Shown: positions 15,568-23,699 of the stretch, one piece after another
Layout: each line of letters opens with the position of its first letter
How positions within the stretch are numbered: position 1 is the first letter of the stretch
From: JACRPI01 sp964385055
GTDB taxonomy: Archaea; Nanobdellota; Nanobdellia; Woesearchaeales; DSVV01
DNA length: 31,849 nt
Reading direction: 5' to 3'
Assembly (NCBI GenBank): GCA_964385055.1
Contig: CAYLMH010000015.1
Coordinates: 1-31,849 of the forward strand
Translations under genes and position numbers: made by a program
Notes under the pieces: model-generated
What the model was told of the DNA's origin: nothing
Seen by the model: the letters and a program-made list of their open reading frames with translations, nothing else
The model's database searches: none

Positions 15568-15990
15568 ATGGTAATAAAAGAAGGAAGCAAAGTCACATTA
15601 CATTATACAGGAACACTCGATGATGGCAGTGTTTTTGACAGCAGCGAGGGACGAGATCCACTCACGTTTACTGTTGGACAACATCAAGTTATTTGCGGTT
15701 TTGAAGAAGGTGTCGAAGGATTGAATACTGGCGACGAAAAGAAGATTGACATCACTCCAGAACATGGTTACGGACCAAAGCATGAACAGATGGTACAGAA
15801 AGTTCCAAAGGAATTGTTCAAAGACTTTTCTCCTGAAAAAGGACAGCAAATTGGCCTCATGAGCAAAGAAGGACAGCAAATGATGGCAACTGTTGTTGAC
15901 GTTGATGACAAGATGGTTACTTTAGATTTGAATCATCCACTTGCTGGAAAGAACTTGCACTTTCAGGTTAAGATAGTTGCTGTTGAGTAG
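15568..15990 (+). CDS. FKBP-type peptidyl-prolyl isomerase, SlyD-like
   Basis: The 140-aa protein is an FKBP prolyl isomerase of the SlyD type. It has the N-terminal FKBP half (VTLHYTGTLDDGSVFDSS, then PLTFTVGQHQVICGFEEGVEGL), an inserted chaperone flap of about 50 residues (roughly 65-120), and the C-terminal LDLNHPLAGKNLHF signature. It should catalyse cis-trans isomerisation of prolyl bonds and help folding in the cytoplasm. The His-rich metal-binding tail of E. coli SlyD is absent. A strong Shine-Dalgarno site, GGAGG, is seven bases before the ATG and overlaps the end of the upstream gene, which fixes the start. Confidence 0.95.
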   Translation: MVIKEGSKVTLHYTGTLDDGSVFDSSEGRDPLTFTVGQHQVICGFEEGVEGLNTGDEKKIDITPEHGYGPKHEQMVQKVPKELFKDFSPEKGQQIGLMSKEGQQMMATVVDVDDKMVTLDLNHPLAGKNLHFQVKIVAVE

Positions 15991-16063
15991 TTTTTATTTT
16001 ATTCTTTTCGCTTCTTTTACGTTCTCTTTTTTATACATTTTTTGATTATACTTTTAATTAAAG

Positions 16064-16130
16064 AATACCCCATTGCTGCGGCAATGGGTCCCCCTGACAA
16101 TAAAGCTTTGTTGGTGCGTGTATTCTTATT
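16064..16130 (+). repeat. dispersed hairpin repeat, copy in convergent gap
   Basis: The element reads AATACCCCATTGC, a four-base loop, GCAATGGGTCCCC, then CTGACAAT and TTGGTGCGTGTATT (16111-16124). The stem CCCATTGC/GCAATGGG is perfect. It lies between the ends of the FKBP (+) and GINS (-) genes. The rest of the 247-base gap is AT-rich and shows no gene. The same layout recurs at 26241 and 29620. Confidence 0.75.
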
Positions 16131-16237
16131 AGTGGGCAACTCCCCTGCTTAGATGAATCGCCTCACAGTCCTAATGAATCCCTAAATTTTTATTATTTAT
16201 TTTTTAGAGAAATAAATATCCAATCAAAACAAAAAAT

Positions 16238-17077
16238 TTACTTTACTTCTTCAGCAACACCAGAACTAATAAAGAGTGTTGCAATCATACTTGGAATCAT
16301 CGCAACAGCATGCGCATCAAACGGTCCATACGATTCGAGTTCAGGACCAACAAACTCTTCCATCGCTTGCAAAAATTTGACTTGCATTAATCCCACATCT
16401 TTTTCAACGCTTGCGTTGTTCTCAGTACTCTCTTTCTTCTCTTGTTCCATTTGCTTAGATGGACTCTCGTCTTGTCTGGAGTATGTTGGAACAGGCGTTT
16501 CAATTTCCTGACGAGCAACAGAAGAAATTTGTGAAGAAGCTGAACTGAGTGAACTTACCACTGCTGCTATTTGTTGCTTTGGAATCATCCCGCGAATCAA
16601 TTTCTCCAACACATCAACTCGGTATGTATCAAGCAATCTCGTTAACTGCTGATAAAATTCCATCTCCTGCGGCAAGAGAACATCCACATTCATGGTGCTC
16701 ATTTTTGTCCGCGATTTGTTCAACGCCATCATAAGAATTTTCTTCTCCCGGCGCTCATAAATTTCTTTGATAATTTTTTGGATGTTTTCATACTGGATGC
16801 TAAGCTTTTTTATTTCATCAAATGAATCAATGCCGGACTCATGATCCCGCTTGCGAATGAGCTCTTTTTTTTGCTTGAGATAATGCACCGTGTCATCAAA
16901 GAACGAGGGCTGAAGCTGCTGCAAATCTTCTCTTCGCTTTTCCATGCGGAGAATGTCAAAAAGAGTTTCATACGTAATGGCAATGCACTGCTCATCCTGT
17001 TCGCTATTCTGAAGAGCACCACTCCCGCTGCTTTCTGCATGAGCATTCTGACCCATTTCATCTTCTCCTTCTTCCAT
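16238..17077 (-). CDS. GINS complex subunit, Gins51 (Sld5-like) type
   Basis: The 279-aa protein has the A-then-B domain order of archaeal Gins51. The helical A domain starts at about residue 33 (ITYETLFDILRMEKRREDL) and includes a region rich in basic residues. A long Ser/Glu/Lys-rich linker (about 165-230) follows. The last 49 residues are a B domain: VKFLQAMEEFVGPELESYGPF, then IPSMIATLFISSGVAEEV, matching the usual pattern of FVG, YGPF and a terminal GVAE. GINS binds MCM and GAN/Cdc45 to form the replicative CMG helicase. A TATA-like CTTTTAAAG (about 17099-17107) is 22-30 nt before the ATG. The N-terminal 25 residues are acidic and probably disordered. Confidence 0.82.
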   Translation of the reverse strand: MEEGEDEMGQNAHAESSGSGALQNSEQDEQCIAITYETLFDILRMEKRREDLQQLQPSFFDDTVHYLKQKKELIRKRDHESGIDSFDEIKKLSIQYENIQKIIKEIYERREKKILMMALNKSRTKMSTMNVDVLLPQEMEFYQQLTRLLDTYRVDVLEKLIRGMIPKQQIAAVVSSLSSASSQISSVARQEIETPVPTYSRQDESPSKQMEQEKKESTENNASVEKDVGLMQVKFLQAMEEFVGPELESYGPFDAHAVAMIPSMIATLFISSGVAEEVK

Positions 17078-17205
17078 AACAAAGTGAAAACTCTTTTTCT
17101 TTAAAAGAATGATTGTCCATCGACGAGCGTAGCGCGGATAAAACTACCCTCAAGTAGTTGTTTCTCAAGGAAGATTTAAAAAAGAGGAGTGCTTTAGATT
17201 GGTTT

Positions 17206-18411
17206 ATGGCAACACTTACCTATCAGACATTGCAGTTTCGGGAACAAGAGGATGCGCTCAAAGTCATTTTTCTTCGATCCTATTATTTTCTCATCCCTCA
17301 TAAGGAGCTTGCGGTATTAGGAACATACAGCATAACTGAGGATAGCATTACATTTCCAGAGCTGAATGAGAAAAAGCTTCAGCACAAATTCAACATTTTA
17401 ATAGAAAAAGGCTTTCAAAATCTTATTGGCATTTACACACGCAAAAAAACATTTTACATCCATCGAAATGCGGGCATCCCCCTTATTGGAACACGATTCA
17501 TCGGCATTCAAGACAGAGGATCAAACTTTCTTGAAGTAAAACCAATCACTGGCTGCACGATGGGCTGCACATTTTGCTCTGTTGATGAAGGCATTGGCTC
17601 AAAAAAAGGATATGATTTTTTTGTGGAAAGGGAATATCTTGTCGAAGAAACAAAAAAGCTCCTTGATTTCAAGAAATGTTCCAATATTCACATTTACATT
17701 AATGTGCATGGCGAACCGCTGCTCTACCCGGAAATTGTTGAACTTGTCGCTGACTTGAAAGCAATAGACTGGGTGAAAGAAATCACTATCATTACGACTG
17801 CCGCATTGTTAACAGAGGCGATGATTGATCAGCTCGCAAAAGCTGGATTAACTGAGCTCAATGTTTCTATCAGCGCAATGGACACAGAGGCAGCGAAGAA
17901 AATTATGGGCAATCCCGCATACAGCATTGCACATGTCAAGAAGATGGTTTCGTATGCTGCAAAAAAGATGCAGGTCACCATCGCCCCAGTCTGGGTTGAC
18001 GCGGTGAACGATGAAGAGATGGAAAAAATTATTGCGTTTGGCAAAGAAATTCAATGCCCTGTGCGCATCCAGAAATTTTGTCATAATAAATTTGGAAGAA
18101 ATCCAGTAGAAGAGATTAGTTGGGAAGATTTTTTCAAAAAAATCGAAGAACTTGAAAAGAAGACCGGCGTGAAGCTCAAAGAAGATGTGGAAAAATATAC
18201 TCTTGAGACTACAAAAGAATATCCTGTACCGTTTACGCGCAGAGAAACTATTGAAGCGCAAATTATTGGCCCCGGACGCTATTTTCATGAGAAGCTCTGT
18301 GTTGCTCGGGATCGTCTTATTAGTGTGCCGATGTGCAAAAAACAAAGCGGCACAGTCAAGATTAGAATTTTAAAAACAACGAATAATATTATTGTGGGAG
18401 AAGAAGTTTAA
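17206..18411 (+). CDS. radical SAM protein (COG2100-like)
   Basis: The 401-aa protein has the radical SAM cluster motif CTMGCTFC (Cys117, 121 and 124 counted from this start), then INVHGEPLLYPEI, the GGE-like SAM-binding strand, and LTELNVSISAMD, a later barrel strand. About 100 residues precede the motif, and a short C-terminal beta segment (GTVKIRILKTTNNIIVGEEV) may be a TRAM-like RNA-binding end. This layout fits the archaeal COG2100 group, whose reaction is not known to me. The frame runs back to a TTG at 17158, but a TATA-like ATTTAAAAA (about 17174-17182) lies 24-32 nt before the ATG at 17206, which I chose. Confidence 0.85.
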   Translation: MATLTYQTLQFREQEDALKVIFLRSYYFLIPHKELAVLGTYSITEDSITFPELNEKKLQHKFNILIEKGFQNLIGIYTRKKTFYIHRNAGIPLIGTRFIGIQDRGSNFLEVKPITGCTMGCTFCSVDEGIGSKKGYDFFVEREYLVEETKKLLDFKKCSNIHIYINVHGEPLLYPEIVELVADLKAIDWVKEITIITTAALLTEAMIDQLAKAGLTELNVSISAMDTEAAKKIMGNPAYSIAHVKKMVSYAAKKMQVTIAPVWVDAVNDEEMEKIIAFGKEIQCPVRIQKFCHNKFGRNPVEEISWEDFFKKIEELEKKTGVKLKEDVEKYTLETTKEYPVPFTRRETIEAQIIGPGRYFHEKLCVARDRLISVPMCKKQSGTVKIRILKTTNNIIVGEEV

Positions 18412-18430
18412 ACGTTATGCTTTTTTTATA

Positions 18431-18591
18431 GCTCTGTAGAAAGTCTTCGCATTCGCTCAGTTTAGCAGCTTCAAAGTCTTCTTTTATTCTTCCTATAACT
18501 GACATTCCCCGTAAGGGACAACCCCCTTGTCAGTTCTTTTGATTTTTCTAAAGACTTTGACTCTTGCTGCTAAAACAACTTTCTACAGAGC
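18431..18591. repeat. 161-bp nested inverted repeat between convergent genes
   Basis: Outer arms GCTCTGTAGAAAGT (18431-18444) and ACTTTCTACAGAGC (18578-18591) are perfect. Inside them are TTTAGCAGC/GCTGCTAAA (18461-18469, 18566-18574), TCAAAGTCTT/AAGACTTTGA (18471-18480, 18551-18560) and AACTGAC/GTCAGTT (18497-18503, 18529-18535). The whole unit could fold into one long imperfect hairpin. It fills the gap between the radical SAM and GT-C genes and could be a MITE-like remnant or an RNA structure. ATTCGCTCAG at 18451 is the reverse complement of the CTGAGCGAAT box of the dispersed repeat. Confidence 0.75.
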
Positions 18592-18601
18592 CTTTTCTTA
18601 T

Positions 18602-20467
18602 TTAGATAATCCCCAAATCTTCATTCGTCGCAGTGGAACAAATACAAATGCATTTGTCTTTATAGACACTATCTCCATACACTTCTCCTCTTTCTGCGCA
18701 TCCTTTACTGCAATCTGCTTTACAAACATCGTAATTTTCCACAACTACAGGATCTTGAATATCATAAATGAATATGCTATAGCCAATTACAGCAACAGGC
18801 TCGTAGTCTTTTAACCAATTGGCGCAACCATATTGATTGCCCATAAAATCATACAATCGATCAACACTAATGACATGGATGCCTGGTGTTGGTGCGCAGG
18901 CGATGCTTTTTGATTCAATCCCGCGATACAATGGGTCTTCGCTACCGAAATACGTCAATCTAATGGTTTCATTTTCATACCCATTGTCTTCAAGCCATTG
19001 CGCTGTTTCTTTCAGCGACTGTCCCCAATCGACATTTGAATCGAGAAGATATTTGTAGCCATTTTCTGATCCGCCCGTAAACTCGTTAAAGTACGGAATG
19101 TAATAAGGGTACGCAAGAATTGTTCCAATTAAAAGCCAACCAATGAGAACTCCTAAAATATATGTTGCGTGATGCTTGTATTTCACAAATGGTTCTTTCA
19201 GCGCGTCCCAATTTGCAATCATAAGAGATCCTGCAAAGACATAAAGGAATGGATAGACTGGAAGAATATGTCGCAGTCCAATGTTAATATCGTTCACAAC
19301 AAAAGAAAGGAAATAGAGACCCGCAGGAACAAGAAGGAAAAATTCGTTACGCAACTCCTGCCATTGCTCCATTCTGGTTTTGAAAAACATAAAAAATGCT
19401 GCAAAAAACAGAATGATTGTTGGTATGGGAGTCTTCACAAAAAACGCAACAATAAAATAATACCACCATCCTTCCTGCGAATTCATACCAAGAAGATATG
19501 CAGGATGTCCTGCAGTTGAATGCGTTACGACATCTTTGAACCCTAAGTAATATTCCTTCGCGTTCACAAAGCCATAGGTTGCAAGAAGGAAAAAAAGTCC
19601 GATTGCAAGAACAATCCCAAACGCTTTTGCTGCGCTCGTGAGTTCTACTGTTCCTTTGTCTGACGTTATGAAATCATAAAAACCAATGAAAATGTTTTGT
19701 TGTTTTTGCTCATGTTCTTGTTTCTTTTCTGCGTCTGTGTCTATTTCTTTTTTATGTTCCTGTTTTTCTTTATGCATTTTCACATACACAAAGAAAAGAT
19801 GAAGCAGATAAAGCACTGCGATAAATCCAATCACATAAACGCCTGTATATTTAATCGCGAAGCAGAGTCCCACAAGCATACCAAGGACAACAAGTTGTGC
19901 TGTTGAAAAAAAAGTTTCTGTTTTGTCTTTTGTGTATTTCCAGAAGTAATAAACAAGGACAAAAATTGCCGCGCTGATTGGAACATCTGTCTGCACAATC
20001 GTTGAATGCGCAATAATGTTCGGATCAAAGACATACAACCCAAGCGCAAGCGCGCCCGCTTTCCAGCCATACAACTCTGCTGCCCAACGATAGACATAAT
20101 ATCCTAAAATTATGCCAATAATAACAATCATGAACCTACTCCAGAAATAGAGTTGATCCGCGTCATTGCCACTCCAGTACAAAAACTGTCTCCCAAACTC
20201 CCATTGATCCGCGCGTTCCCAATATCCTGGATCTTCAGGAAGAGCTGGTTGAATAATCAAGAAAGGTAGTGTTGCCCAGAGTTTGATGAAAGGTGGATGT
20301 TCTGGATTAATTTTGTAATCAAAATATTTCCAATAGGTGTAGCCCGCTGGAATGTGCGCAACTTCATCACTTGTCGCGGAATTGATACGCATACTTCCAA
20401 CTGCAAGAATAAAGAAGATCGCGAGCAAACAAAAAGGAATCCATCTTTTTTCTCCAGAATTTTCCAT
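18602..20467 (-). CDS. GT-C membrane glycosyltransferase (PMT/GT39-like) with Cys-rich tail
   Basis: The protein (621 aa from this start) is a polytopic membrane glycosyltransferase of the protein O-mannosyltransferase/ArnT type, which takes sugar from a polyprenyl-phosphate donor on the outer face. The catalytic-type acidic pair is D34-E35 in SATSDEVAHIPAG in the first external loop, followed by HPPFIKL and about ten or more hydrophobic segments. A charged Lys/Glu/Gln-rich loop lies near residues 240-265. The C-terminal extracytoplasmic part ends in a cysteine-rich tail, CKADCSKGC...CICIC, shared with the protein at 26348-28084. The frame extends to 20566, but TATA-like boxes upstream favour the ATG at 20467. 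Confidence 0.82.
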   Translation of the reverse strand: MENSGEKRWIPFCLLAIFFILAVGSMRINSATSDEVAHIPAGYTYWKYFDYKINPEHPPFIKLWATLPFLIIQPALPEDPGYWERADQWEFGRQFLYWSGNDADQLYFWSRFMIVIIGIILGYYVYRWAAELYGWKAGALALGLYVFDPNIIAHSTIVQTDVPISAAIFVLVYYFWKYTKDKTETFFSTAQLVVLGMLVGLCFAIKYTGVYVIGFIAVLYLLHLFFVYVKMHKEKQEHKKEIDTDAEKKQEHEQKQQNIFIGFYDFITSDKGTVELTSAAKAFGIVLAIGLFFLLATYGFVNAKEYYLGFKDVVTHSTAGHPAYLLGMNSQEGWWYYFIVAFFVKTPIPTIILFFAAFFMFFKTRMEQWQELRNEFFLLVPAGLYFLSFVVNDINIGLRHILPVYPFLYVFAGSLMIANWDALKEPFVKYKHHATYILGVLIGWLLIGTILAYPYYIPYFNEFTGGSENGYKYLLDSNVDWGQSLKETAQWLEDNGYENETIRLTYFGSEDPLYRGIESKSIACAPTPGIHVISVDRLYDFMGNQYGCANWLKDYEPVAVIGYSIFIYDIQDPVVVENYDVCKADCSKGCAERGEVYGDSVYKDKCICICSTATNEDLGII

Positions 20468-20508
20468 CGAGAAGAGATGTTTTCTTTGATTTATTAAGGT
20501 TGTTGTTT

Positions 20509-20600
20509 TAGTAACGGACATAAATAAAGCATACTTGTTGTCCGTTACTAGAATAGTAAACGACATTATATTTTATGCGTCAATTGTGTCGTTTACTATT
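20509..20600. promoter_or_regulatory. two adjacent perfect inverted repeats with related arms
   Basis: The first pair is TAGTAACGGACA/TGTCCGTTACTA (20509-20520, 20539-20550). The second is AATAGTAAACGACA/TGTCGTTTACTATT (20552-20565, 20587-20600). The arms of the two pairs resemble each other (AGTAACGGACA and AGTAAACGACA), and each pair encloses an AT-rich spacer of 18 or 21 bases. They lie upstream of the GT-C start at 20467 and just after the stop of the preceding GT-C gene. A regulator-binding region is the simplest reading. Paired hairpins in the mRNA are an alternative. Confidence 0.6.
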
Positions 20601-20626
20601 TCACAAGAGAAAAATAGAGGAAAACG

Positions 20627-22198
20627 TCAACCCACAAACTTCACTGCAATAGTCTTGTTATCTGGATAATAAATCTGATGGGTTCCATTCGTTTCTTTCA
20701 ATTCAAAGCCGCGAAATACATAAAGATTATGCTCGCTTTCATTATAACAAGTATTGATATCACAAATCCCGAGACCTGTTGCGTTTTCCAAACCAGCTTC
20801 TAAATATAATGCTGGATCTATCTTGAGATAATAAACAAAGTAAATTCCCATTCTGTCCATGCTGTTCGCACTGAAATAAACGTGATCATATTGATCATGA
20901 ACTGAAGTCACATAATCAAGCATAGGTTCATTATATGCCATCCAATAATCATAAGAATATGTTTTATATTTTGTGAAATAGTCGTGATAATACACGCCTG
21001 CCTGAACAACAAAAAGAAGAAAAACAACTGCTGTAAAAAGAAACGACCATTTTTTTCTTTTCTCTGCATTTTCCTGCGCATTAAAAAAAGGCATTATTTT
21101 CTCAAAAATAAAGAAAACACCCAACGCGGTCAAAACTGCAAACAAAGGCGCGCCAATAAATGCGCGCAACCCATGTGGCGTATCTCCATACATGAAGCTT
21201 GCTGCAACAGGAAACAAAAAAAACCAGAGCAAAAGCATTTGATACTTTTCATCAACACGTTGTTGGAATACAAAAAACAACCCAAACAAGACGAACACAA
21301 TATCTCCAGGGAATAGGAATCCCCAATCATGAAGATGATGTCGCAATCCATCATCACCTGAAAAAAATAAAAATGAAGGAGTATAATGAGAAATGTAGTT
21401 GAAGACAAAGGTAAAAATCGGATGGTCGCTTAAAGTAAAGATGGAACCTTGCTGAAACCGCGCGTTTCCTTCACCAAAAAAAGACACAAGATATATCGGA
21501 GAAACAAAAATGACAAAAAGAACAACGCAAGAGAAGAGAAGTTTTCTGTTTTCAAAAAAGAATCTTCTATAAATAAACACTAAACCAAGCAAAAAAGAAG
21601 GGACAAATAATTTTGCAACACCATAGGAATACACACAAAGCGCAAAAAACAAAATCGCTGCAAGAAACCATTTTATCTCTTTTTCTCTTTTTAGTCCAAT
21701 GGAGAAACACCACAATCCAACCAAAAAGAGAAAGAGAAAACTAATCCCTTCAAACGCAACTCTGCTCAGAAATGTATGCCATGGTTGGATTGCGAGAAAC
21801 ACGGCGGAGAGTAAGCCTGTTTTTTTATCAAATAACTCGGACACAAGAAAATAAAGTATGACAACAGTAAGTATACCGAACACAACAGAAGTAAACCGCA
21901 CGCCAAAATCACTTAGACCAAATAGGAAAATGGACGGAATCATGGAATAAATAAATAAACCATGCCTATACTCTCCAAACGCTTCAAAATACAGAGGAAA
22001 AGAAACACCGTGTTCATCTGTTCCTGTTTGAAGAATGCTGTATGCGTTATACGCGCTGCTCACTTCATCAATATATAATCCTGGAGGATTATCTGCAAGG
22101 TCATACATGCGAAGAAAAAATGCGGCAAATATAATCAAAAAAAGAAAAGACCATTGGTAATTTTTTCTCAAAGATGTAATAACCGTACTTCCATCCAT
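20627..22198 (-). CDS. GT-C membrane glycosyltransferase (ArnT/PMT-like)
   Basis: This 523-aa polytopic membrane protein belongs to the GT-C superfamily. The first external loop carries the acidic pair D44-E45 in GLYIDEVSSAYNAYSI, the usual catalytic site region, and is followed by FGEYRHGLFIY. About eleven hydrophobic segments follow, and a roughly 110-residue extracytoplasmic C-terminal part contains several N-x-S/T sequons. Unlike the paralogue-like neighbours at 18602 and 26348 it has no cysteine-rich tail and is clearly a different subfamily. It starts 11 bases after the stop of the GT2 gene, so the two form an operon. It probably uses a lipid-linked sugar made by that GT2 enzyme. Confidence 0.85.
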   Translation of the reverse strand: MDGSTVITSLRKNYQWSFLFLIIFAAFFLRMYDLADNPPGLYIDEVSSAYNAYSILQTGTDEHGVSFPLYFEAFGEYRHGLFIYSMIPSIFLFGLSDFGVRFTSVVFGILTVVILYFLVSELFDKKTGLLSAVFLAIQPWHTFLSRVAFEGISFLFLFLVGLWCFSIGLKREKEIKWFLAAILFFALCVYSYGVAKLFVPSFLLGLVFIYRRFFFENRKLLFSCVVLFVIFVSPIYLVSFFGEGNARFQQGSIFTLSDHPIFTFVFNYISHYTPSFLFFSGDDGLRHHLHDWGFLFPGDIVFVLFGLFFVFQQRVDEKYQMLLLWFFLFPVAASFMYGDTPHGLRAFIGAPLFAVLTALGVFFIFEKIMPFFNAQENAEKRKKWSFLFTAVVFLLFVVQAGVYYHDYFTKYKTYSYDYWMAYNEPMLDYVTSVHDQYDHVYFSANSMDRMGIYFVYYLKIDPALYLEAGLENATGLGICDINTCYNESEHNLYVFRGFELKETNGTHQIYYPDNKTIAVKFVG

Positions 22199-22209
22199 TG
22201 TTTTCTCAC

Positions 22210-22932
22210 TTATTCATATTTTTTCCTAAAGGCATTCCATCGTATTCGTAGAAGATCAAAAAACATGAACAATGAATCACGAATGACGCGAATTTTACTT
22301 CGCTCATCATTGGACCAGGTAATCGGCACTTCTTTAATGATGAAACCACATTTTTTTACGATGAAAATCTGTTCGACATCAAAACAAAATCCTTCAATTT
22401 GTTGTCGCTTCGCAACTGCTGCCGCAACATCTTTTCTGAACAATTTAAACCCGCATTGTGAATCACGAATTTCTGGAAGTAATAAAAGACGAACAAAAAA
22501 TGGGAAGAGTTTGCCGAGAGTACTGCGAAGGAATGGCTGCTTGACGACGATCTGCGACATCGGAAGGTTTCGTGATCCTATAACAACTGCCGCTGTTCCT
22601 GCGTGCCTCATACATGTCTCCAATTCTTCAATAGGCGTGCTTAAATCCGCGTCCGTAAACAGAATCCAGAGCTTTGTTGCTGCAAGAAATCCTTGTTTGA
22701 CGCTGTATCCCTTTCCTTTATTGCAGGGATTGTCATGGACTTTGATTTTTTTATTTCCTGAGTCTTTCACAAACTCTTGAATTACTTCTTTTGTCTTATC
22801 TGTCGAGCCATCATTCACCACAATGATCTCATAATTGTGCTTTTTGCGGTCAAGGTATGCGATAACTGTTTCTAGCGTTTTTCTTATGCGTTTTTCCTCA
22901 TTATACGCAGGGATGATGACGGAGAGTTCCAT
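22210..22932 (-). CDS. dolichyl-phosphate sugar synthase-like GT2 glycosyltransferase
   Basis: The 240-aa protein is a GT-A family 2 enzyme close to the Alg5/Dpm1 group, which transfers glucose or mannose from a nucleotide sugar to dolichyl phosphate. It begins MELSVIIPAYNEE, has VVNDGSTD (D41) for nucleotide binding, the metal-binding FTDADLSTP (D94, D96), and RDSQCGFKLFRKD, a typical acceptor-side motif. It lacks membrane helices apart from possible amphipathic ends. A TATA-like ATTTTAAAGA near 22954-22963 is about 26 nt before the ATG. As first gene of a two-gene operon with a GT-C enzyme it probably supplies the lipid-linked donor. The sugar is unknown. Confidence 0.88.
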   Translation of the reverse strand: MELSVIIPAYNEEKRIRKTLETVIAYLDRKKHNYEIIVVNDGSTDKTKEVIQEFVKDSGNKKIKVHDNPCNKGKGYSVKQGFLAATKLWILFTDADLSTPIEELETCMRHAGTAAVVIGSRNLPMSQIVVKQPFLRSTLGKLFPFFVRLLLLPEIRDSQCGFKLFRKDVAAAVAKRQQIEGFCFDVEQIFIVKKCGFIIKEVPITWSNDERSKIRVIRDSLFMFFDLLRIRWNAFRKKYE

Positions 22933-23040
22933 GCGCGTGAGAAAGCATCGTATTCTTTAAAATGTTTGCCGTCATAAGAACAAACATTTATAAATAACCG
23001 CTTTTTGCTAAGAATATTCACAATTACTGAGGGAAATACT

Positions 23041-23349
23041 ATGAAAAAGCCAAAAGAAATGAAACGATATTGTCCTTATTGCCGAAAGCACACAACGCAC
23101 AAAGTTGGTGCAAACAAGAAAAAAGCGGCGTCCTCACTCACGCGCGGGTCTAAGTATAGAGCTCGCATGCGCGGTCAGGCACGCGGAATTGGAAACCTTG
23201 GTCGTTACTCTAAACCAGCAGTCACTAAATTTAAGCGAACTGGAAAGAAAACAACCAAGAAAACAGACATCCGCTATGAATGCAAAGAATGTAAGAAAAT
23301 GCACATGCAAAGTAAAGGCATTCGCGCGAAGAAAGTAGAGTTTGTTTAA
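23041..23349 (+). CDS. rpl44e: 50S ribosomal protein L44e
   Basis: The 102-aa basic protein is archaeal/eukaryotic ribosomal protein L44e (eL42), which sits near the E site of the large subunit. The zinc ribbon is complete: CPYC (C11, C14) and CKEC (C81, C84). The central region is strongly basic, with RGQARGIGNLGRYSKP as a conserved block. The open frame extends to 23005, but the ATG at 23041 starts exactly at the family N-terminus, MKKPKEMKRYC. It is preceded by a weak GAGGGA and a TATA box (TTTATAAATA, about 22987-22996) that implies a short leader. The usual partner gene, S27e, does not follow here. Confidence 0.97.
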   Translation: MKKPKEMKRYCPYCRKHTTHKVGANKKKAASSLTRGSKYRARMRGQARGIGNLGRYSKPAVTKFKRTGKKTTKKTDIRYECKECKKMHMQSKGIRAKKVEFV

Positions 23350-23509
23350 TTCGTTTTATTTTTTAAATTATTTTTTTTTGATATGTTCTCGGTTATATTT
23401 TTACTTCCATATGATTATTTTCTCTATAAAAATAAATAATACAAGAATAGGATTCATGAGGACTGCTATGCGATTCTTTAGTTACTATTTGGCGTTTACC
23501 CGCACTCGT

Positions 23510-23580
23510 TTACCAAATATTCGCTCAGCAAGAAAAAATGTCAGGGGGGGGTCCATTGCACTCAAGTGCAATGGAGTATT
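23510..23580 (-). repeat. dispersed hairpin repeat, inverted copy lacking the middle
   Basis: On the minus strand this region reads AATACTCCATTGCACT, a short loop, AGTGCAATGGACCCCCCC, then TGACATTTTTTCTTG and CTGAGCGAATAT (23519-23530 region). It matches the copy at 26241 but lacks the segment with the GGTGCGTG box. The stem TCCATTGCACT/AGTGCAATGGA is perfect (23552-23562, 23565-23575). The 350-base gap between L44e and the next gene otherwise shows no convincing gene. Confidence 0.65.
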
Positions 23581-23699
23581 ATGTAAAAGTAACCTTTTGA
23601 AAGATAATAAATGGGAATAGTCCAAAGTCCGAGAGACAATATCGCTAATTTTAGAAAGGTTTATATATAATAATCTCTAAAAAACGAGCAGGTGATTAT

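Noticed and set aside
16064..16130. Reading the hairpin copies as ordinary intrinsic terminators
   Set aside because: Not all copies have a T-tract after the stem, and conserved boxes lie further downstream. Termination may be a by-product, but it does not explain the shared sequence.
23342..23620. 92-aa open frame after L44e
   Set aside because: It overlaps the end of L44e, is rich in Phe/Tyr/Ile as AT-rich noncoding DNA often is, and runs through the inverted copy of the dispersed hairpin. It has no ribosome site or family pattern.
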